A program made the translations under genes and the position numbers. Positions 1-12,046 of a stretch of DNA of 64,000 nucleotides are shown here, in pieces; the first letter of the stretch is position 1; every line of letters begins with the position of its first letter. The notes beneath the pieces are model-generated. The model saw only the letters and a program-made list of their open reading frames with translations, searched no databases and had not been told where the DNA came from. Origin of the DNA: Kingdonia uniflora (lineage: Eukaryota; Streptophyta; Magnoliopsida; Ranunculales; Circaeasteraceae); NCBI GenBank assembly GCA_014058105.1, contig JACGCM010001620.1, positions 744,001 through 808,000 on the forward strand. Reading direction: 5' to 3'.

Positions 1-1755
1 ATGCTATATTACAGTCATACAGATTACAGACTAAAGTATTAAAACTTAAAAGCAAATGGTACAGAGTACCTATGCTGTCAGGGGCGGGGCGGAGCGCTAG
101 GCGGTGGGCATGGTCACTGGCAGGGCGGGGCGCTAGGCGGGGCGGAGCGCTAGCGGGAGAATGTAAATTTGTAATATGTGTAATATATGTGTAAATTTGT
201 AAATTTGTAATATGTGTAAATTTGTAACATGCCAATGTGTAATTTGTAGTATGTGTAATTATTTAATTCAAAGTTTCAAACATCTAAGTAGTTACTAGTC
301 ATCTTCTTGTACTCTTCTTCCCTTGTTACATGTTAACTATTAAACATCTAATTAGTATTTGGCTCTTTGCAGAAGAAAAAAAAAGGGGGCAATAACTGAG
401 TCAACTAATAATAAATAAGAATGAAGAACACAATGAGAACTGAATTAGAATCAATCAATTCAGAGATCAGAGAGATAGCAACCCTAAACAAAGCAGCTCA
501 CAATGAGAATTAGAATCATCAATCAATCAAAATAACATTCCAACCCAAATTTCGAATTGGAATCAATCAATCAAAATAACCTTGAAATAGAGAGATTATT
601 TACTTGTGAGAGAGTTGCAGAGAATCAAAATTTGAATTCGAGAGAGTTACAGAGATTTGAAAACTTTGAAGAGAGAGAGAGATCGCAACTGAAAACAGTT
701 AGTTGGTTTTTGTTATTTATTTATTAAATAATTAAGCCAAATGATTTGGCAATTCTATGTTGTTGTTTTTTTTGTTATTTATTTATTTATTTATTTATTA
801 TTAAGCCAAAACAATTGGAAAAACTAGAATAAAAAAATTAAAATTAAAAAAAACGCCCCAAAGCGCCCTGGGGCGCCCCAGCGCCTTAAGAGAGGCGCCC
901 CGCTCTTTCAAGCGCCCTAAGGCGGCGCCCTAGGGTGGCAGGGCGGATAGTTATAAATTGGGCGCCCCGGCGTCGCCCCAGAGCGCCCCGGCGGCGCCCC
1001 TGACAGCATAGCAGAGTACAGAGGCATGCTATTACAGTTATACATAATCACAGATTACAGTACAAACATTCAGTCATTTAGACAAAAGAGTACAGAGGCA
1101 TCCTATACGGTCATACAAAATCACAGATTATAGACTACAAAAGTACAAAGGCATATACATCATACAGTGTCATATAAATTACAGACTATAGATTAGAGGC
1201 ATGCTAATATTATATTGCTATTAGCCTATTACAGTCATACACAGAATCACAGATTACAGACTACAAAGGCATGCAACATGCTATACATACAGTCATACAG
1301 AATCACAAATTACACTTACAGACTAGTAGACTACAATCACTACACTACAGAGTACAGAGGCATGCTGGCTATACAGTCATACAGAATCACAAATTATAGA
1401 CTAGTAGACTACAAAGGCATGTTATTGTTAATGCTAATATGCTATACAGTCATACAGATTACAGAATCACAGATTATACAGACTACAGACTAGGCATGCT
1501 ATACAGTCAATTAGTCTTACAGAATCACAGATTACAGACTATAGAATATAGATTAGGGGCATGTTATTACAGTAACAAAATCACAGATTACAGACTAGTG
1601 ATGCTATACAGTCATACTCATACAGAATCACAGATTACAGACTAAAGTATTAAAGCAAATGGTACAGAGTCTACATACTACAGACAGAAGCATGCTATTA
1701 CAGACTTACAGTCATACAAATTACAAACTAAAGTATTAAATTTAAAAGTAAATGG
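1..1755. repeat. Degenerate tandem array, unit about 50-60 bp
   Basis: About a dozen imperfect units built round the words GGCATGCTATACAGTCATAC and AATCACAGATTACAGACTA fill 1012-1755, and the same array resumes at 1-69, so a 942-bp insertion at 70-1011 has split it. The last unit runs directly into the 3' end of the hAT transposase reading frame near 1755 and replaces its missing C-terminal dimerisation domain. Short open frames here are products of the repeat and are not genes. The array continues beyond the left window edge. Confidence 0.85.
70..1011. mobile_element. Non-autonomous hAT-type MITE with 17-bp perfect TIRs
   Basis: The ends are exact inverted copies of CTATGCTGTCAGGGGCG (70-86 and 995-1011), with very GC-rich subterminal GGGGCG/GCGCC repeats and an AT-rich, non-coding middle. 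An 8-bp direct repeat CAGAGTAC flanks it (62-69 and 1012-1019), the size expected for hAT. Caveat: CAGAGTAC also occurs in the host tandem array, so the duplication alone is weaker evidence than the interruption of the array. No transposase is encoded. Confidence 0.8.
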
Positions 1756-3432
1756 TCTACTTGCATAACTTCCATGTCCAGATTTGACTTCATGGAACTA
1801 GAACTTGAATTAGGAGTTGGCTTGGAACTAGGAGTTTCCTTGGAATACAAAGCCACATAGATGTTAAAAAGTTGATTCAACTTCTCCTTGAAGTTTCTAA
1901 ACTCCTGATTTTCTAGCCTATAGATCTCATTGTAAGCAAACTCTACAAAAGTAAGTTTGTACCTAGGATCTAAGACGCAAGCCACAACAAATATAAGGTT
2001 ATGCTTTGACCAATATTTCTCAAACTTAGTCTTCATTTGCGATGCCATGGATTTTATAAACTCATCCATACCCTTCATAGCCTTTGAAATATGATGTTGA
2101 ATCGAATAGACTTGAGGAAAATATAAATTTGAAGTGGGGTACTTTCTCCCGTAGAAAAGACATGTCACATTGTAAAATAACTTCAAAAACTCACATATCT
2201 TCCCAACTCTATCCCATTCATCCTCAGAAGGGCAACACTTGTAGTTAGAATCACTCAACTCCAAATGAGTAAAAACCTTTCGGTAGAAAAAAACACTATC
2301 AAGCATCATGTAAGTGAAGTTCCAATGAGTTGGAACATCTTGCATCAAACCCTTGTTAAACAGTAATGACGCTTTCCTAACACAATCACGAAAAATTTGC
2401 TTCCTACGTTGAGAACCCCTAAAATACCTCACACTCTCCCAAACTTTACCAACCGACACATCAATCTCCTTCAAACCCTTTTGCACAATTAGATTTATCA
2501 CATGAGCACAACACCTTGTATGAAAAAACTCTTCATCGAACAACAAAGAATTACTCAACTTTAACTTACTCTTAAGCATCCCAACAAATACATCATTAGA
2601 CGAAGCATTATCTAACGTAATAGAAAAAAATTTCTTCTTAATGCCCCAATCACAAAGTAAAGTGTGGATTTTCTCACATATGGTCCATCCGGTGTGAGGA
2701 GATGGCATATAAGAAAAACTAAGAATCTTCTTCTCTAAAGTCCAATCAAAATTCACAAAATGTGCTGTAATTGAAATAAATCCATCAATTGTAATAGAAT
2801 TCCATAAATCGGATATTAGACTAATTCTTCCCGCTACCCCACGCAACACACTCATAACCCTTTTTTTTCTCCCTTTTATAAATCTTGATGATATCCGCCC
2901 TAGATGTATTTTTAAACACTAACTTCAATTCCCTATTAGCAAATGCCGCATAAGTAAAGGCATCACGAATCCCTTCATACTCCACAAACTTGAAAGGGAG
3001 TTGATGCCTGATTATTGCTAGATTCAACATCTCACGAAAAATAACAGGGTCAAACTTTGTCGCCCTCAAAGACATGGAAGACTCGGATTGAGACGAAGGC
3101 ATTTGTTCCAAATCACGTGTTGTAGGCTTTTCACATGTTTTGAGATGGCGAGAAAGATTGCCGGTCCCATGTGAGCTAGCATGCAAATAAATAGCACCAC
3201 ATTTCTTACACTTAGCCCTTTCTTTCTTATCCTTACCAACGAAGATTTCAAAAAAAGGCCAAATATGAGAAGTTAATTTTCACTTACGATTACTGGGTTT
3301 CCTAGTAAGTGTGCCAACACTTTCATCTCCAGCCTCTGACAATGGGCCATCAATTCCCTCCATCTCCATGTCATCTCCATCAAGATCAATGTTGATGTCA
3401 TTATCATTATCTAACTCAACAATTGGATCCAT
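1755..3432 (-). pseudogene. hAT superfamily transposase (BED finger), broken
   Basis: DDE-type cut-and-paste transposase of the plant BED-hAT group. Reading minus, the start at 3432 opens an acidic N-terminus (MDPIVELDND), then a BED zinc finger (WPFF, CKKC, HLKTC) and the RNase-H-like core with SDLW and TLDNASSND, the likely catalytic Asp regions, and RCCAHVINLI, the usual Cys/His motif. Three breaks are visible: an in-frame TGA near 3284 just before the BED finger; a frameshift at an A8 run near 2861-2868 between the BED part and the core; and loss of the C-terminal hATC dimerisation domain, where the frame enters the tandem array at about 1755. Family assignment is secure; it cannot be active as it stands. 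Confidence 0.88.
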
Positions 3433-3785
3433 CTGGAAAAAAAATTCACATTCAAAATCATATCAATTCAAGAACATGATAGATTAACAATTAACATTAA
3501 ATCAATTATCGAATATGACAAACAAAATAAAGAACTCATCACGTAAAAATTAACTTCTAATTTATTAGTAAATGTTGAGGCAAACTCCATTACAAATAAC
3601 TTCCAAGTCTAATGAAAAACAATGAAAAAGACAAATCTAATATTTACTCACTTAGCTAAGAGTAATGCAATTACAATTAGAAGTGTTGCCCAAATAAACA
3701 AAGCACATACAAGATTACATCCAATAAAAGCATAGGTGAGATAGTTGTCCCTAATCCTAGGTCTCATAATCTCAACCTGTTTATA

Positions 3786-4013
3786 TTAATTAACTTGTTC
3801 TCCCCCTTGTCCTAGGTCTCCTGCCCCAAGGCCCCCAACAAGAACATCCTCCCATATAAATGACTTGCATTGGTTTTTGAATTGGGGACAACGATTAAAA
3901 TAACGACCATTATTCTTTTTAGTGTTAGCCCTATAACGCTTCATGTATCCAACCCCACTAGTGCAAGGAGGTCCAACTTGTGCCATTTTTGCAAGAAGCT
4001 TAAAAATAACCAA
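3786..4013 (-). CDS. GRF-type zinc-finger fragment
   Basis: A short frame whose middle reads as a GRF zinc ribbon: CTSG, then NNGRYFNRCP and CKSFIWED, matching the family pattern of conserved G-R-F/Y-F-x-C-P followed by C-x-F-x-W-E-D. The second Cys of the first CxC pair is Ser here, so metal binding is doubtful. GRF fingers bind nucleic acid and are frequent in plant transposon-associated proteins. It lies between the hAT transposase start and the hAT terminus on the same strand; whether it was an upstream exon, separate cargo or an older insertion cannot be decided. Confidence 0.6.
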   Translation of the reverse strand: MVIFKLLAKMAQVGPPCTSGVGYMKRYRANTKKNNGRYFNRCPQFKNQCKSFIWEDVLVGGLGAGDLGQGGEQVN

Positions 4014-4019
4014 ATTAAC

Positions 4020-5490
4020 ATTTAACTAGCAGAGATCACCAAATCACTAACCAAATTTTAGAAATTTGATAAATTTGTGTTTAGATAATTTTCTTCATGA
4101 GCTCAATCCATTCTTCTTGTACAATATACATTGTATGATAAATTGATTTCTAAGTAAATGTCTCATTGTACCACACTTTATTTTCTGAGCATCAACAAAT
4201 GCATGCGCTGCTCTTTTGTTGAAGCCTAATATTTTGGCATTAGCAATTGCACATGTTCATTTTATTTATTTATGAAAGTTACATTTTTTGGGCATTAAAA
4301 ATTGCATTTTTTTTGTTAAAGAAAACCTCATTGCAGTCACCAAAAAAATGTAGCTTCCACAAAAAAAGTATCACACACAATTGATAATGCCTACATCCAG
4401 CCTGCACAAAAGAGTGAGGCAACAAGTATTCATTTACATACTAATCAACCCATTAAAAATATACACAACAAGAATTCATTAAGATTATAAAGAAAAGTTG
4501 TGAAATTAAGAAACCAAAACCTCTATATTGATAATTTGATATAAAGTAAAGTACAAAATTGAAAATACCCTACTTTTACCTATTTTCTAAGCTTCATCTT
4601 ATAATAGTCCAGAGAAAAAAATGGGACTTTAGAAAGAAAGAGTAAAATCAGAGAGATCATAATTCATACAAGAAAAATTAAAGATATCATACAAGATTAA
4701 CAAGGCGTAACTCTAATAATGAGATATCATACACAGTAAGATCAGAGATATCATACAAGATTACAAAATTACAAGGTAAAATCAGACAATCAGAGATATC
4801 ATACAAGATTAAAAGGCATAACTATAATAATGAGAGAGATATCATACATAGTAAAAATATAAAATCAGAGACATCATGACCATACACAGTAAAAATATAA
4901 AATCACTGTTGAGACTTGATAGAATATTAGAATTAGAGTATTTTAGAGAGATATCATACGATACTAGTAACAAACTAACGATTCAAGGTTTTCATGAAAA
5001 GTAAAGTTGCCTACAATTTGACCTCAAAACTCAAAAGTAAAGACAAAGATAAAGAGTAACCTGTTGAGAGTCTTGAGACTTGAGAGTGATCTCAAAAGTA
5101 AAGATAGAGTGATCTCCAAAGATAGAGTGATCTCCAAAATACCCCAAATTGATGAACTGTTAAGACTCCGGATAGTGATCTGAGTCCAAATTGAACAATT
5201 GAACAATAAGAGTGAAGTTCAGAAGTTGTCACAGAGATTCACCACAAAGTCACAAACGATGAATTAAGATTTAAGAGAGTAAGAGACTCACCAGTCACCA
5301 CAATCGAACAATCAAACAAATTGATGAATTGAGACTCACCACAAACCGAACAATCGAACAATAGAGATTAGAGAGTGAAATTGTCATAGAGAGAGTGAGA
5401 AATAAACTTATGTCTTACGTCACTCACCAACGGCGGTGAGACTTGAGAGAGTGTGTGAAGTGGAGGAAATGAGGTTTAGGTTTAGGTTTA
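4020..5490. repeat. Non-coding interior of the hAT region with short repeats
   Basis: No credible gene. 4660-4910 carries repeats of AGATATCATACAAGATTA, and 5060-5150 has tandem AAAGATAGAGTGATCTCC. A TTTAGG-rich stretch sits near 5473-5498. These resemble 5' non-coding parts of a non-functional hAT copy. Confidence 0.5.
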
Positions 5491-5499
5491 GGTTTAAAT

Positions 5500-5733
5500 A
5501 CCCTGTGGAAAATTACCAAAAGGCCTTGAAACCTAAACAAAATTACATAAGAGTAAACAGGTTAGCGGGTCACCCGTGGGTCAAATTTTGAAACACTAAC
5601 CCGACGTGCTTCGTAATCGTGTCTAGCGTGTCAACTCGTTTACGACCCAAACCCGTCAAGGGTGAACCTAAACCCTTTTATAGCAGGTCGGGTTTGGGTC
5701 GTGTTATCGTGTTCGGGTTGGATCGACAGCCCC
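5500..5733 (-). mobile_element. Right-hand terminus of a hAT element
   Basis: Dense short repeats of the GGGTCGGG/CGACCC kind, ending GATCGACAGCCCC. Read minus, the end begins GGGGCTGTCGATC followed by CGGGTCG-type subterminal repeats, a layout common at plant hAT ends. It abuts Ty3/gypsy pol sequence at 5735, so the hAT probably inserted into the retrotransposon. The opposite end was not found. Confidence 0.5.
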
Positions 5734-5734
5734 A

Positions 5735-8430
5735 ATTACAGATTTCAGTAATGTTTGTGAGGAAAACACGGATACTGTTTTACCGCCCCTACGAGATATA
5801 CAACATGCTATTGATTTTGTTATGGGGTCCCCACTCTCGAATTTACCTCACTACTGGATGACACCTGCAGAGTTACAGAAACAGGTCTCTGAGTTATATA
5901 CCAAGAGCCCAGTTAGAGAGTACATGTCACTTTGTGCAGTACCCGCCCTCTTGACTCCGAAGAAAGATGGCAGCTGGCGGATGTATGTTGGTAATAGGGC
6001 TATCAACAATATAACGGTTAAGTACCGTTTCCCGGTTCCGCGGTTAGAAGATATGTTCTCCAAACTCAACATTTGCAGTGGGTAACACCAGATTCGTATG
6101 AGGCCAGGTGATGAGTGGAAGACGACGCTCAAGACAAAGGATGGTCTATTCGAGTGGATGGTCATGCCTTTCGGCCTTTCTAATGCACCGTCGACATTTA
6201 TAAGGTTGATGACAGAGGCCTTGCGCAAGTACATCAACAAGTTTGTTGTGGTATACTTCGATGATATTCTGATCTACAATAAGACAAGGGAAGAGCACTT
6301 GGAGCACATCGCCACTATTCTTGGAGTCCTTCGGAACAACAAGCTATTTCTTCAGTTGAAGAAGTGTTCTTTCATGGTTGATTCTGTACAGTTTTTGGGA
6401 TTTGTGGTGTCAGCTGACAATATACGGGTTGACGACGGCAAAGTTCAGGCTATCAGGGATTGGCCGATTCCTACATCGACTTCACAAGTTCAATGTTTCC
6501 ATAGGTTAGCTACATTTTACAGGAGGTTTATTCAGGGTTTTAGTATGATCATGGCACCACTGACCGATTTAATGCGAGACGTCCCATTTGTCTGGGCCAG
6601 AGGCAGCTCCGGCTTTTGCAACGATTAAGGATAGGTTGACGTCAGCTCCTGTGCGCTACCCGACTTTACACAGTTGTTCCATGTACACATAGATGCATGT
6701 AAAACTGGTATTGGGGCAGTTCTTTCTCAAGGGGGGAAACTAGTTATATATTTTTCTCAGAAGCTTTCGGGTCCACAGTTACGTTATTCCACTTATGACA
6801 TTGAGCTTTTAGCTATTGTCTGCTCACTCACTCATTAGAGGCACTATTTGGTACACAGGGAGTTTATTCTCCACACAGACCATGATGTGTTACGCCATAT
6901 GCACAGTCAGCAGCGGGTTACTTCTGATAGACAGACGAAGTGGTTCAACTTTCTCCAAGACTATACGTTCAACACTCAACACGTTAAGGGAAAGGAGAAC
7001 ACGGCCGTAAATGGTTTCAGTAGACGCAAAGAGGTTATGGTTACTCTCCGAGCTTTAGTATTTGGGTTTGAGACATTACATGATCTCTATGCTACAGATG
7101 AGTTCTTCGGTCATGTTTTTGGCGATTGTCTCGCACAGCAGAGTGTGAGAAGTGGTGAGTACTCTATACAAGACGGGTATTTATTCCGTGAGTCTACGCT
7201 ATTTATCCCTACGTCGTCAGTTTGAGATAGTGTCATAGCTGAGATACATAGTGGGGGACTTGGTGGACATTTTGAAGTGGCCACTACGATGTCGTCTATG
7301 TGAGAGAGATATTTTTGGCCCAACATGCGGCGTGATGTCAACCAGTTCATTTAGCGGTGCTATACTTGTCAAACAGCTAATGGGTCTCAGCAAAACACTG
7401 GCCTATACACACCCTTACCCATTCCTGAGGCACCATGGCGAGATGTCTCTATGGATTTTGTGACAGGGCTACCCGTGACAACGGATGGCCTTAATTCAGT
7501 TTTCGTTATCGTCGACAGGTTCTCCAAGATGGCACATTTCATTCCCTGTTCTTGAACAAATGAGGCTTCTTATGCTGCTTACTTGTACTTTCGGGAGATT
7601 GTTCGTTTACATGGTATTCCATGATCTATCACGTCGGACAGAGACGTCAGGTTCACGGGTCATTTCTGGCGGTCATTGTGGGGCTATTTACGTTGCAAAT
7701 TACAGTTTTCCACAATATTTCATCCTCATACCGATGGACAGACAGAGGTGGTTAATAGAAGTTTGGGTAACCTATTACGAGCCACGATTAGGAATAGTCC
7801 AGAGGATTGGGTGTTCGCCCTTACTCAGGCAGAGTTTGCTTTTAACAACTTTGTCAACAGGTTTACGGGATTGTCGCCATTTATGATTTGTCCAAGGGCA
7901 ATCGCCAGATATAGTTCTAGATTTGGCACCCATAGCCCCGACGGTTCCAAATTCGTCCTCTGCTACAGAGTTTGTTATTTCGATACATATCCATGAGAAT
8001 GTACGCACACGTTTAGCAGAGACATATGCCTCCTATAAGGCACAGGCAGTCGTCGACAGGTCAGTTTTCAGCAAGGTGATTTGGTTATGCTGTATATCGA
8101 GAAGGAGCGTCGTTCCGGGGTCGGTTCCAAATTAGCCCTTCGGTGAACGGGTCCTTTCCATATTGTTCAGTATATTGAGGAGAACGCTTACGAGCTTGAC
8201 CTCCCACGGCATATGCGGCGATCTCACGTTGTTAATGTAAGTCTCCTTTATCCTTTTGTTGGTGATCACGTGCCGCCTATTACTTTACCGATTCCTCTTC
8301 CGCAACAACACGAGTTTGACCGTATTGACACTGTCTTAGAGAAGAGTACAAATGAGACGCCAAAGAGAGGTGTTTATCATAGGTACAAGGTGCATTTGGT
8401 GGGCAAGCCTGATTCAGAGGATTCATAGAT
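5735..8430 (+). pseudogene. Ty3/gypsy pol (RT, RNase H, integrase), degenerate
   Basis: Starts inside pol (PPLRDIQHAIDF) with gag and protease missing. The RT shows [23 protein letters not shown] and [10 protein letters not shown]; RNase H follows (HTDHDVLRHM region); integrase has its H-H-C-C head near 7230-7370, MDFVTGLP near 7450 and HPHTDGQTEVVNRSLG near 7720; the C-terminal part (about 7990-8270) resembles the integrase tail. In the RT a stop replaces Tyr in the SGYHQIR motif and about nine residues just before are deleted; further stops and frame changes occur at about 6626, 6838, 7224 and 7462. It resembles chromovirus-type elements, but no chromodomain was seen and the lineage is uncertain. 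Confidence 0.9.
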
Positions 8431-8527
8431 ATCGGAAGCATATTTTCAACAGAGGGACCCAACTTTATTTTCCAATTACACTGGCCGGTTGAATTCGTGG
8501 TCGAATTCTTCCGCAGAAGGAGGGTTT

Positions 8528-8770
8528 GATGTAGCACATCCCTAGATAGGGTGTGCCCCACAGTAGTTAGCCTCTCTCTCTTTAGTTCTATAAAGAGAGG
8601 CTCTCTTTACTTTCTCCAGTAGTTAGTTTTGCTTAAAGAAAAGTTCTAATAAAATAAAATTAGGGTTCCTCAAGAACCTAATTTCTTCCCCCAATTGATT
8701 AAACTAGTGTTCTTTGTGATTATTAGGCTTCCTCGTAATCAGTTTACACTAATATCCAAGATAAGCGCCT
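8528..8770 (+). mobile_element. Probable start of the gypsy 3' LTR
   Basis: A purine-rich tract AGAAGGAGGG is followed at 8528-8529 by TGATGTAGCACATCC, the expected polypurine-tract/LTR junction downstream of the integrase. A TATA-like TCTATAAAG lies near 8587. The LTR end is not clear, and no 5' LTR remains for comparison. Confidence 0.5.
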
Positions 8771-9740
8771 TCGTCTACCTTGTTGCGATGAAATACTTTT
8801 TGATTGTATTCTTTTTAAAGGTTAAATGTAGTGTGAAAGTTGAGGTTCAGACATCATCAGACCTTATGTGTATGAAAGTTTCTGTTTATATTTTGCCGAA
8901 TTTGGATTACCTATAAAGTAATGTTGCATAGATTTCGGTGATATGTACAATGCTTGTGATTATTTCTGTATATGTTAGATCATTAACTTTTCCTGGTAAA
9001 AATAAAGTCGGTTCGTATTAATTAAATGTAGTATAATCGTAGGAGCTATGTCGTTACAATAGTGGGGATTCCGTCGATTTTAATGTCTTATCTGAAGCAT
9101 GATAGTGAAAAAGTGAATACTAGAGTAGAATTTTCATTAATGGCCTGTCCTAGCTGCATATGTTTTTTTTTTCTTAAACTTGCATGTAATTTCTATTATG
9201 TAGGCATTTTCTTCTACCTTCAACTAAACAATTGAATTGTAATTTGTAAAGTGTTTGAAATCCATAGAAACCTTATGCGATGGTAGAAAATGTCATTCCA
9301 TAAAACTATTATTTATTTATTTTTTGTGAAAGAAGCTTGGATTAGGCAGACCCCCACATGCATTAGACAAGAGTATCAAGTGCTAAATGCCATTCCATCA
9401 AACTGTTGGTAAAGGACTACTGTTACAAGCCAAATGTGTTACATTTTATATATTTGCAACCCAATCAAAATCTTGCTGTTAGTAATACTACTAACACATA
9501 CATGTAGCTTCAGCTGTATTAATTGCACTCTAAAACTTGGTATAAGCAAATTGAAGTGTTGAGAGTCATTTAAAAGGATTAGATTCTCGTAATTGGTTTG
9601 TATGAAGCACCAATCGCTCACTGTGTATTTTTTTTTTGACCTTTTTATAATATGATACTTCAATTTTGTACATATATTTAATTTCCTTTTATTTTGTTAA
9701 ATACTCGTTGTCAGTTTTCCCAGTCGCAGAGGCTAATTGA
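8771..9740. other. No gene seen
   Basis: AT-rich sequence with poly-T runs and short open frames that look random. No recognisable domain, terminal repeat or target duplication. Confidence 0.5.
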
Positions 9741-9761
9741 TGAAAGTAGTCTGCTTTTCAG

Positions 9762-10000
9762 GGAGGAGAGAGAAGATTATATTATCTGAATTGCTGAAAG
9801 CTGGTGAACTAGAAGTTTCTGCCGCAGAGGATTATCTAAAGATGAAGAATAAGGTAGTAGTTAACTGCAGTTCTCAATAATTTTTCATTTCTATGCCTTA
9901 ATTATTTTTTTTCTTGGATTCACAGGACCAAATGTGTTTCAATGTGATGCAGAAATCACTAGGTCGAATGAAGACTTGCCTGCCGATCATTGAAGCTTGA
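9762..10000 (+). CDS. Candidate last two exons of an unknown host gene
   Basis: Exon 9762-9853 follows CTTTTCAG and ends AAG|GTAG; its frame reads REKIILSELLKAGELEVS and continues to KMKNK. An intron of 72 bp ends TTCACAG, and exon 9926-10000 continues in phase (DQMCFNVMQKSLGRMK) to a stop. Phases match across the junction and the composition is protein-like and helical. I do not recognise the family. No further upstream exon is evident; the gene could be a fragment, since the gypsy element lies upstream. Could be chance. Confidence 0.35.
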
Positions 10001-10009
10001 TATTTCTCT

Positions 10010-11110
10010 ATCTTACTGACATCCAAGATACACTGATAAGAGTTTCCATTTAATCCTCTTAGAGGGTCATGCAGAGTTACCAAGTTTTACTGTGTTTCCA
10101 CATTTACTTGCACTCTTGTACAGTAGTCATAGGGTACTACTACTGCTAAACCTTTTACATTTCTGCTGTATTGAGGTCCGACCTCCATAACTTCTTGAGC
10201 CTGTAACTCCGTATGTATTTTGGATATAGATGATAAATAAATATAGAGCTTTTAGTAATGACTTGAGCATCATGGGGTGGAAAAATATGGTTAGAGTAGT
10301 TTATACTTATTGTAAGGGGTTATACTTTATCTTTAATAGCAGTCTGTAGTCCACATATTTAGTCCCTTGTCGTGAAATCCCCGCACCTAACCCACTTACT
10401 TTGAAAGTGAAGTGGGTATAGAAACGATACGAGAAACAAACGGAAACAGGAAACGTCTAATATTTTTTTATACATGATTCAGGAAATGGGAAACGCATAC
10501 ATGAGAGATGCGACAATTGAAGCAACATGTGAAATGAAGAGGAAAACGAGTATTGAAGCGTAAACAAATCCGAACTATGAAACGAGTAATAAATTTTGAA
10601 ATAAGCAAAGAGTGGCGTTTTTTGATAGTAGAGAGATCAAGATACAAAGACAATACTTGTTCACTTGGTCAAGAGGGGAGAGAATACGGAAGGTTATATA
10701 TGTTTATTTCTTAACGAGATTTTATTATAATGTAGTATCTATAGGTTTGAGTGTTTTTTTTTTTTTTTGCTTCTTATTTTGTGGGTATAATAAGAGCATC
10801 AAATAACATAAATGAGCGTTGTTTCACATTCGTTTTTATATACGAATTTCAAAAATTTCTCAAATCAAACCAAAATTTGCTTCAGAAAATGAATCACGCG
10901 AATCGAAAATTGAATTATGGGCGTTTCCCAAGCCGAATCATCAGCATTTCTCATATCGAATCACAGTTTAATCGAAACGCGAATCATATCCGTTTCCCCA
11001 ATTTGGGGAAAACCGAATAGCACCCCCCAAACCGGTTTCCAAGAAACGTTTAGAAGGTGGGGGACATAGACTTTGACCCTTCTACTGCAAAATCACCAAC
11101 ATTAAGAGTA
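10010..11110. other. No gene seen; GAAACG/CGAATC-rich sequence
   Basis: 10400-11060 is peppered with GAAACG and CGAATC words and their complements, suggesting a decayed repeat. No TIR pair or coding domain was found. Confidence 0.4.
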
Positions 11111-11118
11111 CTTGTGAA

Positions 11119-12046
11119 GGGGGAGGATTCGCCTACACACCTCTCCCCGCTACACTCTCCCTACACCACCCATTTGTCCACTGTGGAAAAAAGAACTTTC
11201 TCCCACTCAACTGCCTATGTAGACTAAAAATAATATATCTTTATCTCTCTCCACTCACTCAACAACTCACTATCTCTGTCGCTCAGTTGCTGTCACTCAC
11301 TCAAACTTCTCTCTCTTACTCTCTCTCTCTCTCTCTCTTTCTCTTGCAGCGATCATATCTGAGAGTCCTCCGACAACTCATCGCTCTCTCTTTCTCACTC
11401 AGTCTCTCACTCACTCACACTCTCTCTCTTATGGTGGTGACCAATTATTCTTTCTCACGGTGGGCATTCCCTTTGTTCTACGGTAAACATGACTACTCTA
11501 TCTCATAATCAGGCAGGAAATGCAATTTAAATTGGAACTACTCTCCCCATTTGTGTTCTATGAAGCTGGAGTAAAAAAATAATAATTTAAACTACTCTCT
11601 CCATTTGGCTTTGAAATTGTCGTTTATGTCTTGATTCGACAAATATATTGTCGATAAGTTTATGTTTCGACAATTTTTATGAAATTATTTATCGAGTTCC
11701 AGTGAATCGACAATTAATTTGTCGAAATTCTATCTACTCGACAAATTAATTGTCAAAATTATCATGTCTCGACAATTTAATAGTAAAAATAAATAAAATA
11801 AACTACTCTCCCCATTTGGCTTTGAAATTGTCGTTTCTGCCTTGATTCGACAAATATATTGTCGATAAGTTTATGTTTCGACAATTTTTATGAAATTATT
11901 TATTAAGTTCGAGTGAATTGACAATTAATTTGTCAAAATTCTATCTACTCGGCAAATTAATTGTCGAAATTTTCATGTCTCGACAATTTAATAGTCCTCA
12001 TTTGTTGAGGCCCTGTTATTTCGATAATTTTTAAGACTTTATTTTT
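11119..12046. mobile_element. Possible left end of a TTGTCGA-rich transposon
   Basis: Begins GGGGGAGGATTCG, the same 13 bases as the inward reading of the right TIR of the 38560-42547 element. As in that element, CT-rich sequence follows (11300-11430) and then a zone of TCGACAA/TTGTCGA words. No right TIR is seen because the MULE at 12047 adjoins it. Inference from shared layout only. Confidence 0.4.
11590..11997 (+). repeat. Direct duplication, unit 211 bp
   Basis: Two copies begin at 11590 and 11801 with AACTACTCTC and CCATTTGGCTTTGAAATTGT; the second ends near 11997. Each unit contains about seven TCGACAA/TTGTCGA words, several in small palindromes such as CGACAAATTAATTGTCG. A partial third start lies at about 11540. 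Confidence 0.85.

Noticed and set aside
1215..1645. Tyr-rich repetitive proteins in the first tandem array
   Set aside because: Translated minisatellite without start context, and the units are too irregular in length to hold a frame.
5473..5498. TTTAGG repeats resembling telomeric DNA
   Set aside because: Only about four hexamers, and the plant telomere unit is TTTAGGG. Short tract inside a hAT region, so chance or local slippage.
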